Source: Paenibacillus abyssi (GTDB lineage: Bacteria; Bacillota; Bacilli; Paenibacillales; Paenibacillaceae). From it: 64,000 nt of DNA. The notes below the pieces were generated by a model, which saw nothing but the letters and a program-made list of their open reading frames with translations, made no database searches and was not told the origin of the DNA. The stretch spans positions 62,001-126,000 of the forward strand of contig NZ_BMGR01000016.1 in NCBI RefSeq assembly GCF_014640295.1, written 5' to 3'. The position numbers and the translations under genes were made by a program. Of this stretch, positions 47,658-55,605 are shown piece after piece (position 1 is the first letter of the stretch; the number at the start of each line of letters is the position of its first letter).

Positions 47658-49799
47658 TTACCCCTTCAAGCGGTGCTTGCATATGACGCCATGGATGGCA
47701 AAATAAGTGACCTCATCGGGCAGCGCATCCTTGATCGGCCGAAGCTTCTCAGCGCCGAGCTCCCTTACGGCCTCGACAATCTGTTCCTCCTGACCGGCTG
47801 GGATGATACGCGACCAATCCGGGATATAACCTTCCTCCGCACTGCGGATAATATGGCCTTCGATCGTAACCTTTCCCATCGCGCGTTCGGCCGCGATCTC
47901 TTCCACGGAATAACCGGAGTCGAACATATCAAATGACACAAGATGACTCGGCCTGTCACCATAGTCAGCCATCGCATCCTGACCTTTGACCGGAGCCGAT
48001 CTGTTGGTCGATGACGCAGTGTTATTTGCGGATTGGATGACCTCAAGCAGCTGTGTGCCATATTTTTTTGCTTTTGCCGCACCAACCCCTTTGATCGAGA
48101 GCAGCTCCTGCTCGTTCTTCGGTTGTTTATCCGCCATTTCTCTAAGGGTTGCATCAAAGAAAAGGATAAATGGAGGTACCCCTTCCCGGGCAGCCGCTTC
48201 TTTGCGCCATAACCGCAATGCTTCAAACAGAGGAGAATGATGCTGGTCTGCCGCCGCATGGAAGCGTTTCTTCAGCGGCTTGCGCTTCTGGAATACGGCC
48301 TCCTTCCCCTCTAATACGGGTAAGGCAAGCTCGGTTAAAGAGACCGTAGGATACGCGCCATCGCTGACACGCAAATAGCCTTCAGCCACGAGCCAATACA
48401 GCCACTCCACAATGTCTTTCTCATTCCAGTCCCGGTATAAACCATGCGTCGTCAATCGGTCAAGCCCGGATTCAATGATCCGTTTTTCTCTTGATCCCTT
48501 CAGCACTTTCGCAACGAGAGTAATGCCGAATCGCCCTTTCATTCTTCCCACGCAGGACAGCGCCTTCTGGGTTTCAGAGGTAACATCCACTGCCTTGGTA
48601 TCATCCAAGCAGCTGCTGCACTTCCCGCAAGGAGCCACATCCGCTTCCCCGAAATACTCGACGATAAATTGCTGCAGGCATCGCTCCGTCCGGCCGTAAT
48701 TCATCATCGTATAAAGCTTGCTAAGCTGGATCGCCTTGCGGTCCGGGTCCATTGTGCCCTGCTCGATCAGAAAACGCTGTACCTGAATATCCTGCGGGCC
48801 GAACAACAGCACACATTCACTCTCTTCGCCATCTCGCCCTGCCCGTCCGGCTTCCTGATAGTACGATTCAATGTCGCCTGGCATTTGCCAATGGATGACG
48901 AACCGGACGTTCGGTTTATCAATTCCCATGCCAAACGCATTCGTCGCGACAATCACGCGCACCTCATCAAAGCGGAAGCGCTCCTGCGCCTCGATCCGTT
49001 CATCATCGCTCAGACCGCCGTGATACTTAACGGCCGCCACACCCTGACGCTGCAGTTCCGCGCATACCTGATCCACCTCCTTGCGTGTCGCAGCATAGAC
49101 AATGCCGGATTGGTCAGGCCTCTCAGCCAGAAAATCCCGCAGGAACCGTTTCTTATCCACACCGGTGACCACAGATAATGCAAGATTGGAACGGGCAAAG
49201 CCGGTAACGAAAACATTCGGCGAACGGAGTGCCAGCATGCCGGATATATCACGGGCCACTTCCGGCGTCGCCGTCGCAGTAAAACCCGCGACCATCGGCC
49301 GGTCTTGCAGCCTGCCGATCCAGCCTGCAAGCTGCCTGTAGCTGGGGCGAAAATCATGTCCCCATTGGGATACACAGTGTGCTTCATCGATCGCAATGAG
49401 CGGGATTCGCATTTGATCCATCAGCAAGGTAAACATCGGTGCATCCAGCCGCTCCGGTGCAATGTAAAGAAGCTTGTAATCTCCTGCCGCCGCTTTTCGC
49501 ATCACCTCACGGTACTGGGCGGCCCCTAGGGAGCTGTTCAAAAAAGCCGCCGGAATGCCTAACCTGTCCAAAGCGTCAACCTGGTCCTTCATCAAGGAAA
49601 TAAGCGGAGAAACGACTAATGTCGTACCTTCCAGCAGCATCGCGGGAATCTGGTAACATATCGATTTTCCTCCGCCTGTCGGCAGAATGGCCAACGTATC
49701 TCTGCTTTCCAATAATCCCAATATGATCTCCTCTTGGCCTTTTCGGAAGGCGTCGTAACCGTAAACGCGTTTTAGCAGTTGTTTTGCCTGTTCAAGCAT
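47658..49799 (-). CDS. recQ: ATP-dependent DNA helicase RecQ
   Basis: 3'-5' helicase in recombination and fork repair, 713 aa. Walker A TGGGKS, DEAHCVSQWGHDFRPSY, the RecQ zinc-binding cysteines (CxxCSSC region near 375), a winged-helix RQC domain, an HRDC domain (about 515-590) and a C-terminal helix-turn-helix-type tail. I start at the ATG at 49799, 5 nt after AGGGG; an ATG six codons upstream has no ribosome binding site. Confidence 0.94.
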   Translation of the reverse strand: MLEQAKQLLKRVYGYDAFRKGQEEIILGLLESRDTLAILPTGGGKSICYQIPAMLLEGTTLVVSPLISLMKDQVDALDRLGIPAAFLNSSLGAAQYREVMRKAAAGDYKLLYIAPERLDAPMFTLLMDQMRIPLIAIDEAHCVSQWGHDFRPSYRQLAGWIGRLQDRPMVAGFTATATPEVARDISGMLALRSPNVFVTGFARSNLALSVVTGVDKKRFLRDFLAERPDQSGIVYAATRKEVDQVCAELQRQGVAAVKYHGGLSDDERIEAQERFRFDEVRVIVATNAFGMGIDKPNVRFVIHWQMPGDIESYYQEAGRAGRDGEESECVLLFGPQDIQVQRFLIEQGTMDPDRKAIQLSKLYTMMNYGRTERCLQQFIVEYFGEADVAPCGKCSSCLDDTKAVDVTSETQKALSCVGRMKGRFGITLVAKVLKGSREKRIIESGLDRLTTHGLYRDWNEKDIVEWLYWLVAEGYLRVSDGAYPTVSLTELALPVLEGKEAVFQKRKPLKKRFHAAADQHHSPLFEALRLWRKEAAAREGVPPFILFFDATLREMADKQPKNEQELLSIKGVGAAKAKKYGTQLLEVIQSANNTASSTNRSAPVKGQDAMADYGDRPSHLVSFDMFDSGYSVEEIAAERAMGKVTIEGHIIRSAEEGYIPDWSRIIPAGQEEQIVEAVRELGAEKLRPIKDALPDEVTYFAIHGVICKHRLKG

Positions 49800-49821
49800 A
49801 GGTTCCCCTTTCTCCATTCAC

Positions 49822-49857
49822 AAAAAACGAAGACCCTGGCAGCGTATGTCAGGGTCT
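49822..49857 (-). terminator. Terminator of mdh
   Basis: AGACCCTG and CAGGGTCT form an 8-bp stem; TCGTTTTTTG follows on the minus strand. It ends the citZ-icd-mdh transcript just before recQ. Confidence 0.85.
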
Positions 49858-49886
49858 CGCTCTAAGCTTTTTTTCAGTAAACTGTA

Positions 49887-50828
49887 TTAGCCAGTAATAA
49901 CTTTAATGACATTGCGAACCGATTGAGCGGATTTTTCCAGTGCGGCTTTCTCATCTTCCGTCAGCTCCAGCTCGAAAACCTTCTCGATGCCGTCGCCGCC
50001 CAGAATAACCGGAACGCCCATAAACAGGTTATCGTAACCATATTCACCTTGCAGCAAGGCGATAACAGGAATAATCCGTTTTTTGTCTTTCAAGATCGCT
50101 TCTGTCATCTGCACAAGCGATGCAGCCGGTGCGTAGTATGCACTGCCGTTGCCGAGCAAATTAACGATCTCGCCGCCGCCAACGCGTGTGCGCTGTACAA
50201 TCGCTTCGATCCGGTCAGCCGGAATGAGCTTCTCGATCGGAATGCCGCCAACGTTGGAGTAACGCACAAGCGGTACCATGTCATCGCCATGTCCGCCAAG
50301 TACGAAGCCGCGAACGTCTTCAACGGAAACATTCAACTCTTGCGCGATGAATGTGCAGTAACGGGCCGTATCCAATACGCCGGATTGCCCGATAACGCGG
50401 TTTTTCGGAAAGCCAAGGGTCTCATTGGCAACGTAAGTCATTGCATCTACCGGATTGCTCAAGATGATAACATACGAGTTAGGGCTTGTCGCTTTAATGT
50501 TTTCACATACGGATTTCACGATGCCCGCATTGGTGTTCACGAGATCATCGCGGCTCATGCCCGGTTTGCGTGCAATACCGGCCGTAATGATGACAACGTC
50601 GGAATCTTTCGTATCAGCGTAATCGGAAGTGCCGGTAATTCTGGAATCAATACCTTGTACCGGAGTGGATTCCATCATGTCCAGCGCTTTACCTTTTGTA
50701 GGATTCTCGAGCTGCGGGATATCGACGAGTACAACGTCGCCAAGTTCTTTTTGCGCAAGCATCAGCGCTGTTGTCGCCCCTGTAAATCCAGCGCCTACTA
50801 CAGTAATTTTATGCCGTTTGATAGCCAT
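49887..50828 (-). CDS. mdh: Malate dehydrogenase
   Basis: NAD-dependent oxidation of malate to oxaloacetate in the TCA cycle. The 313-aa LDH-like enzyme has the Rossmann motif [12 protein letters not shown] (10-21) and catalytic His in [12 protein letters not shown]. Third gene of citZ-icd-mdh, as in Bacillus. It is separated from icd by a 211-bp spacer full of inverted repeats. Confidence 0.96.
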   Translation of the reverse strand: MAIKRHKITVVGAGFTGATTALMLAQKELGDVVLVDIPQLENPTKGKALDMMESTPVQGIDSRITGTSDYADTKDSDVVIITAGIARKPGMSRDDLVNTNAGIVKSVCENIKATSPNSYVIILSNPVDAMTYVANETLGFPKNRVIGQSGVLDTARYCTFIAQELNVSVEDVRGFVLGGHGDDMVPLVRYSNVGGIPIEKLIPADRIEAIVQRTRVGGGEIVNLLGNGSAYYAPAASLVQMTEAILKDKKRIIPVIALLQGEYGYDNLFMGVPVILGGDGIEKVFELELTEDEKAALEKSAQSVRNVIKVITG

Positions 50829-50872
50829 TTTGATTCCTTGCCTCCCAACTGATATGTGTTGAAAAACAGGTA

Positions 50873-51033
50873 ACTCTGATAAACGGAACGGAGAGCGGAA
50901 AAGCTGCTGAAAAGTTTACGTCCTGCCTTTGAACTCGTATCGCAACCGTAATTTCAATCAAAGGATACGAGTTCAAGAGCAGGTGGAAGCAGCTTTCCGA
51001 CTCGCAGTTCCAAATTCAATCAGAGTAAACTTT
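50873..51033 (-). repeat. Nested inverted repeats in the icd-mdh spacer
   Basis: Arms in order: ACTCTGAT (50873) with ATCAGAGT (51019); AAAGCTGCT (50900) with AGCAGCTTT (50988); CCTGC (50922) with GCAGG (50979); TTGAACTCGTATC (50929-50941) with its exact complement (50964-50976). These nest into one long stem-loop. A competing 9-bp pair, AAAGTTTAC (50911) with GTAAACTTT (51025), crosses the others. It fills nearly the whole spacer. It could be an mRNA-processing or stabilising structure, or an inserted MITE-like element. Confidence 0.6.
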
Positions 51034-51039
51034 CATAAA

Positions 51040-52335
51040 CTACATGTTTTTGATGATTTCGTCAGCGAATGCCGAGCATTTTACTTCGGTCGCGCCTTCC
51101 ATCAGGCGGGCAAAGTCGTAAGTAACGGTTTTATTGTTAATGGAAGTTTCCATTCCTTTATAGATCAGCTCAGCAGCCTCCAACCAGCCAAGATGCTCAA
51201 GCATCATAACGCCGGAGAGGATAACCGAACCTGGGTTAACAACGTCTTTGTCGGCATATTTAGGCGCTGTGCCATGTGTTGCTTCAAAGATCGCATGTCC
51301 AGTCAGGTAGTTGATGTTCGCGCCTGGAGCAATACCGATACCGCCGACTTGAGCAGCCAGTGCGTCGGACAAGTAGTCACCGTTCAGGTTCAATGTTGCG
51401 ATAACGTCAAAATCAGTTGGACGGGTCAATACTTGCTGCAGCGCGATATCAGCGATCGCATCTTTAACGATAATCTTGCCTGCTGCTTCTGCATCCTTCT
51501 GCGCCTGGTTAGCCGCATCTACGCCTTCTGCGTCTTTAATGCGGTCGTATTGGCCCCATGTAAAGGTTTTGTCGGCATATTCCTGCTCAGCCACTTCGTA
51601 ACCCCAGTTTTTGAATGCACCTTCTGTGAACTTCATGATGTTGCCTTTGTGTACCAAAGTAACCGACTTGCGGCCGTGCTGGATCGCATACTCGATTGCC
51701 GCGCGGGCCAAACGCTTGGATCCTTCAGCGGATACTGGCTTAATGCCGATACCGGATGTTTCAGGGAAGCGGATTTTGTTTACGCCCATTTCCTTTTGCA
51801 GGAATTCGAGCACTTTCTTCACTTCTGCAGAACCTTCTTGATACTCGATACCTGCATAGATATCCTCCGTATTCTCACGGAAAATAACCATATCGACCAG
51901 TTCAGGGCGTTTTACCGGGGAAGGCACGCCGTCAAAGTAACGAACCGGACGCAGGCAAACATACAGGTCAAGCTCTTGACGAAGGGCCACGTTCAAGGAA
52001 CGGATCCCGCCGCCGATTGGCGTAGTCAAAGGTCCTTTGATAGCTACGATGTACTCGCGAATTGCTGTCAATGTATCAGCAGGCAGCCACTCTCCATATT
52101 CGTTGAATGCTTTTTCGCCGGCAAATACTTCATACCACGCAATTTTCTTCTCGCCTTTATAAGCTTTCTCCACCGCTGCGTCCAATACGCGTTTGGAAGC
52201 GCGCCAGATATCGCGGCCTGTACCGTCTCCCTCGATAAACGGAATAACCGGGTTGCTTGGAACCTGCAGCTGACCGTTCTCAATCGTGATTTTTTCACCT
52301 TCGGTTGGCATTGCGAACTTTTCAAATGTTGACAT
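51040..52335 (-). CDS. icd: Isocitrate dehydrogenase (NADP)
   Basis: Oxidative decarboxylation of isocitrate to 2-oxoglutarate. The 431-aa enzyme has the N-terminal [12 protein letters not shown] motif near 33-44 and the substrate/metal motif [17 protein letters not shown] near 315. GAGGAGG ribosome binding site 10 nt before the ATG. Second gene of the citZ operon. Confidence 0.97.
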   Translation of the reverse strand: MSTFEKFAMPTEGEKITIENGQLQVPSNPVIPFIEGDGTGRDIWRASKRVLDAAVEKAYKGEKKIAWYEVFAGEKAFNEYGEWLPADTLTAIREYIVAIKGPLTTPIGGGIRSLNVALRQELDLYVCLRPVRYFDGVPSPVKRPELVDMVIFRENTEDIYAGIEYQEGSAEVKKVLEFLQKEMGVNKIRFPETSGIGIKPVSAEGSKRLARAAIEYAIQHGRKSVTLVHKGNIMKFTEGAFKNWGYEVAEQEYADKTFTWGQYDRIKDAEGVDAANQAQKDAEAAGKIIVKDAIADIALQQVLTRPTDFDVIATLNLNGDYLSDALAAQVGGIGIAPGANINYLTGHAIFEATHGTAPKYADKDVVNPGSVILSGVMMLEHLGWLEAAELIYKGMETSINNKTVTYDFARLMEGATEVKCSAFADEIIKNM

Positions 52336-52383
52336 AGATGATAATCCTCCTCGTATTCAATAATATAACCTAATTACATAGTT

Positions 52384-52468
52384 TGACGGGAGCCAAGGGA
52401 ACGGTCGTGATCACGCTGCCCGGCAACCCGTCATAGTTCGGCATTAATGGTGCTTGGAAGACCGTTCC
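52384..52468 (-). other. Pseudoknot-like structure in the citZ-icd spacer
   Basis: On the minus strand GGAACGGTC (52460-52468) pairs with GACCGTTCC (52398-52406), while TGACGGG (52427-52433), in its loop, pairs with CCCGTCA (52384-52390) beyond it. The two helices of 9 and 7 bp interleave as a pseudoknot. A perfect palindrome, CGTGATCACG (52406-52415), abuts. It lies between the citZ stop and the icd ribosome binding site. Function unknown. Confidence 0.45.
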
Positions 52469-52491
52469 GCCGAGTTGTGTTTTGGTAAAAA

Positions 52492-53604
52492 TTAGCGCTC
52501 ATTAATCGGAACATAGCTTTGGCTGGCTGGTCCGGTGTATTCAGCGCGCGGACGAATGAGACGATTATTCTCATACTGCTCCAGGATATGCGCGGTCCAT
52601 CCGGACAGACGGCTGATCGCGAAGATCGGTGTAAACAAATCACGCGGAATCTTCAAGGTTGTATAAACGGACGCGGAATAGAAATCCACATTCGGCTTCA
52701 AGCCTTTTTGGCCGGTAACGAGCTCTTCGATTTTTACGGACATTTCGTACAGTTCCATGTTACCGGTCAATTTGCCCAGTTCACGGGACATCTTTTGCAA
52801 ATGTTTTGCACGCGGGTCGCCGTTTTTATATACGCGATGCCCGAAGCCCATAATTTTTTCTTTATTGTTTAATTTATCATTGATGTAAGACTCGACGTTT
52901 TCAAACGAACCGATTTCTTCCAGCATAACCATAACAGCTTCATTAGCGCCGCCGTGCAAAGGTCCTTTGAGTGCGCCGATTGCCGAAGTGACTCCGGAAT
53001 AAATATCGGAAAGTGTAGCCACGGTTACACGAGCAGCAAAGGTGGATGCGTTGAGCTCATGGTCGGCATGCAGAACGAGTGCCTGGTCAAGCGCTTTCAC
53101 CGCGATCTCATCCGGCTCTTCCCCAGTCAGCATGTAAAGGAAATTATGCGCAATCGATACGCCTGCTTTTGGCGCGATTGGCTCTTGCCCCTCACGAATA
53201 CGTGCAAATGCTGCGATGATTGTCGAGAGCTGTGCCTGCAGCTTAATCGCTTTTTTCAGGTTCGCTTCAACTGACATGTCATTTGCCGCGTCATCATAAA
53301 GCGCTAAGCTGGATACGGCGGTACGCAGCGCAGCCATGGAATTGGTGTCTTTAGGATATAGTCTGATTTGCTCGATTACCTGCCCGGGAATTGCTGCATA
53401 GGCGTCCAATTCGCTGCGAAGTCCTTCCAACTCGGATTGTGTCGGCAGCTTGCCGTACCAGAGCAAATACGCGACCTCTTCGAAAGTTGCATGTTCCGCA
53501 AGCTCGTCAATGTTGATCCCACGATACGTCAGTACACCGTCAATAATCGAGCTGATCGACGAAGTTGTGGCGACAATCCCTTCCAGACCTTTGGTTGCTG
53601 TCAT
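52492..53604 (-). CDS. citZ: Citrate synthase
   Basis: Condenses acetyl-CoA and oxaloacetate to citrate. The 370-aa enzyme of the short Gram-positive type has catalytic residues in ELNAST, HGGANE, GFGHRVY and PNVDFYS. The start at 53604 has AGGAGAG 8-9 nt upstream; a longer reading would run through the promoter. First gene of the citZ-icd-mdh operon, with a CcpC-type box upstream. Confidence 0.96.
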   Translation of the reverse strand: MTATKGLEGIVATTSSISSIIDGVLTYRGINIDELAEHATFEEVAYLLWYGKLPTQSELEGLRSELDAYAAIPGQVIEQIRLYPKDTNSMAALRTAVSSLALYDDAANDMSVEANLKKAIKLQAQLSTIIAAFARIREGQEPIAPKAGVSIAHNFLYMLTGEEPDEIAVKALDQALVLHADHELNASTFAARVTVATLSDIYSGVTSAIGALKGPLHGGANEAVMVMLEEIGSFENVESYINDKLNNKEKIMGFGHRVYKNGDPRAKHLQKMSRELGKLTGNMELYEMSVKIEELVTGQKGLKPNVDFYSASVYTTLKIPRDLFTPIFAISRLSGWTAHILEQYENNRLIRPRAEYTGPASQSYVPINER

Positions 53605-53678
53605 ATTTCTCTCTCCTTTAACGTCGAATTGGCATGAAATTCCAAGTTTAGTCATTTCGATTCCATTGCGTCCTATTA

Positions 53679-53707
53679 ATAATAAAGTATTTTGACAGGG
53701 ATGTGAA
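53679..53707 (-). promoter_or_regulatory. Sigma-A promoter of citZ-icd-mdh
   Basis: TTCACA (-35, 53702-53707), 17-bp spacer, TATTAT (-10, 53679-53684), about 75 bp before the citZ ATG. Confidence 0.6.
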
Positions 53708-53718
53708 CATAAACAGGC

Positions 53719-53733
53719 ATAAAAATGCTTTAT
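53719..53733. promoter_or_regulatory. CcpC-type operator (ATAA-N7-TTAT)
   Basis: Exact match to the dyad bound by CcpC, the citrate-responsive LysR regulator of citZ and citB in Bacillus. It lies 11 bp upstream of the citZ -35 box. Binding is inferred; ccpC is not in the window. Confidence 0.6.
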
Positions 53734-53971
53734 CAGTATCATAATTTTTCTTTGTCGTTTTTGTGAAAACATGGTTCAAATGCCTATTTCACTTGAATTC
53801 TTTATGCCATCAAAGTTAAGATTTCCCCATTTTATTGAATTATGTAACATTGGTAAAATGCAATTGTGGTTTCATAAGGCTCCGAATAGCCTGATAACTA
53901 ACCGTACGATGCGATCTGATGCAGGGAGGGTTATTTGTCATGCTCCTTTCCAGTATAACATTGTTGACTTT

Positions 53972-54018
53972 AACCATAAACAGACCGCACCTTCAAAAGA
54001 TGCGGCCTGTTTATGGTT
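53972..54018. terminator. Long hairpin, likely terminator of the agr cassette
   Basis: AACCATAAACAG pairs with CTGTTTATGGTT (12 bp), continued by CCGCA/TGCGG after one mismatch. The T-rich 3' arm (TGTTTATGGTT) could serve as the U-tract in both directions. It lies between agrD and the citZ promoter. The rest of the gap 53605-54124 holds the citZ promoter and CcpC box and no credible gene. Confidence 0.5.
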
Positions 54019-54124
54019 ACTATCATATTTATACGATCTGAATCGATTGAAGCTCTGAGAAAAACTTGTCGAAATGCTTGCCGGAAAATGTCTTGTGTGG
54101 ACAATGATTTTGTTTAGATTTTGA

Positions 54125-54244
54125 TTACAGAAGCTCTTTAGGTGTTTCCGGCTGGTTGATGTATGCCCAGCTAGCTGTGCTTACAACCAATACTGCTGCT
54201 CCTGCAAGCGCGGTGGCCAGCAGTGTATAGAATTTTTTTCTCAT
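54125..54244 (-). CDS. agrD: AgrD-like cyclic lactone autoinducer precursor, 39 aa
   Basis: Precursor of a quorum-sensing peptide. Order: amphipathic/hydrophobic leader (residues 1-22, starting MRKKFYTLL), core TASWAYI, and the AgrB-recognition tail NQPETPKELL. The tail aligns with staphylococcal AgrD (DEVEVPKEL). Ser25 takes the place of the ring cysteine, so the signal is probably a five-residue lactone, Ser-Trp-Ala-Tyr-Ile, cut after Ile29. GGAGGTGA, overlapping the agrB stop, is its ribosome binding site. Confidence 0.82.
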   Translation of the reverse strand: MRKKFYTLLATALAGAAVLVVSTASWAYINQPETPKELL

Positions 54245-54249
54245 GCGTA

Positions 54250-54765
54250 TCACCTCCCTCTTTTAATTAACGTCAATGTTTGGGTGAATAATGCCGCAGC
54301 CAGAACTGAATACCCAATGAAAAAGCTTATAACAATCATGAGAGCAGAAATTACTTTAAGCAGAGGGAAGTACTTGCTATTAATTCGTGTTTGCTTTTCG
54401 ATCCTTGAAGGTGCAAATAGTAGAGCCAGGAAGAAGGCTGCAATATTAAGGAGCATTGTTATGGTAGAAGAAAATTCTGCGAAGGAAATCAATGTAATAC
54501 CAGCTGTGGAAACAAAGATGCACATCATACCAGATTTAAGATGAATCCCACCGGAGACTTGCCTCAGTGCAGCAAAAGAAATGAGTGCCACTAAAGCTTC
54601 TGAGATCCTGCCGGTAAAAATAGATACAACTATCGAAAACCCAATTATCGATGCGGTATTAATAAAAAGCGATATTGAATATTGCAGGACTGCGACACTG
54701 GCCGGATGTTCTGGCACTTTCGACTTGATGCCAACCGCAATCTTATTCGAAATGGCATCTATCAT
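54250..54765 (-). CDS. agrB: AgrB-like peptide processing protease
   Basis: Membrane cysteine protease that cleaves the AgrD tail and forms the lactone. The 171-aa protein has catalytic His75 and Cys82 in GGIHLKSGMMC, the same 7-residue spacing as staphylococcal AgrB, and about five hydrophobic segments. I choose the ATG at 54765, sharing a base with the upstream stop (TGATG); a TTG one codon earlier is also possible. AT-rich codon use differs from its neighbours. Confidence 0.88.
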   Translation of the reverse strand: MIDAISNKIAVGIKSKVPEHPASVAVLQYSISLFINTASIIGFSIVVSIFTGRISEALVALISFAALRQVSGGIHLKSGMMCIFVSTAGITLISFAEFSSTITMLLNIAAFFLALLFAPSRIEKQTRINSKYFPLLKVISALMIVISFFIGYSVLAAALFTQTLTLIKRGR

Positions 54766-55388
54766 CAATTTTCATCAGCCTCTTTTCTAATTGAATAATA
54801 AAGAAATACGGTTAAGGCGACCATAAAGCCAACTAAGTTGGCAAAAACATTTAAAATGTACATCATTAGTCCTAACAAAATGATAAAGATACTAATCGAT
54901 ACTATTACTAGAGCATGTTCCCATTTAAACCGAAGCCTTTCAAAATCGAATGTAAAACCGCTTCCTCTTCTATACAGCAACCAACCAATCAATGTAACAA
55001 TTACACCAGTTAACAATTGAATTATGTATCCTTTTAAAAGATCTGTTTGAGCCTCTTCTATCGTGAAAAGCACTGATAGCAGTAATGATTGAATAACGAT
55101 AAATCCAGCATATCCAACGATAGTCATAATAAAAGAAAGTAAAATTGGTATTCGTACAATGGTTCTAAAAAACAGAACCGAAACCAGCAAATTTATGACG
55201 GGCGCTATATAAGATAAAGACTCTATTTCGGCTCTGGTCAAATAATTTTGGAAGTTTATGATCTCGATGATGATTAATGAATGCCAAAAATATCTTTTGA
55301 AATCAAACCTGAAAACATACAAGGATAACGCAAAAATTGAAAGACCTTCTATTGTCGAGAATAGCATGAACCCTAAGAAGTTTAACAA
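54765..55388 (-). CDS. AgrC-like polytopic membrane protein without kinase domain
   Basis: A 207-aa protein with about six transmembrane helices and a short charged C-terminal tail (SIRKEADEN). Topology resembles the sensor half of AgrC-type receptors, but no histidine-kinase (HisKA/GHKL) sequence follows. I start it at the TTG at 55388, 10 nt after a perfect AAGGAGG; an ATG 36 nt upstream has only a weak site. TATAAT at 55457-55462 is a candidate -10 box. First gene of the agr cassette. Receptor, immunity or export role is open. Confidence 0.6.
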   Translation of the reverse strand: MLNFLGFMLFSTIEGLSIFALSLYVFRFDFKRYFWHSLIIIEIINFQNYLTRAEIESLSYIAPVINLLVSVLFFRTIVRIPILLSFIMTIVGYAGFIVIQSLLLSVLFTIEEAQTDLLKGYIIQLLTGVIVTLIGWLLYRRGSGFTFDFERLRFKWEHALVIVSISIFIILLGLMMYILNVFANLVGFMVALTVFLYYSIRKEADEN

Positions 55389-55605
55389 AATAGAAGCACC
55401 TCCTTCCCTTCCAATTTGCGTCATCCTTCCCTACTAATTACCAAGATTGTGTATTGATTATAAATATATCGATTTTTCTGTATGAAAAACAAGTATTTTT
55501 TGATTTATAGTGCCTTTTAACCCGCATTTCTCGATATTACGGACTGTTGTGGTAAAATAACACTACACGATCGAACACGACGCCAATTTCTACGGAGGTA
55601 CTTTT

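Noticed and set aside
50929-52332. Long open frame on the plus strand (467 codons) opposite icd
   Set aside because: It mirrors the codon structure of icd exactly, is cysteine- and histidine-rich as antisense frames are, and has no recognisable domain.
53942-54043. Plus-strand 33-codon frame with GGAGGG upstream
   Set aside because: It runs through the long hairpin at 53972-54018, whose structure explains the sequence better than coding does.
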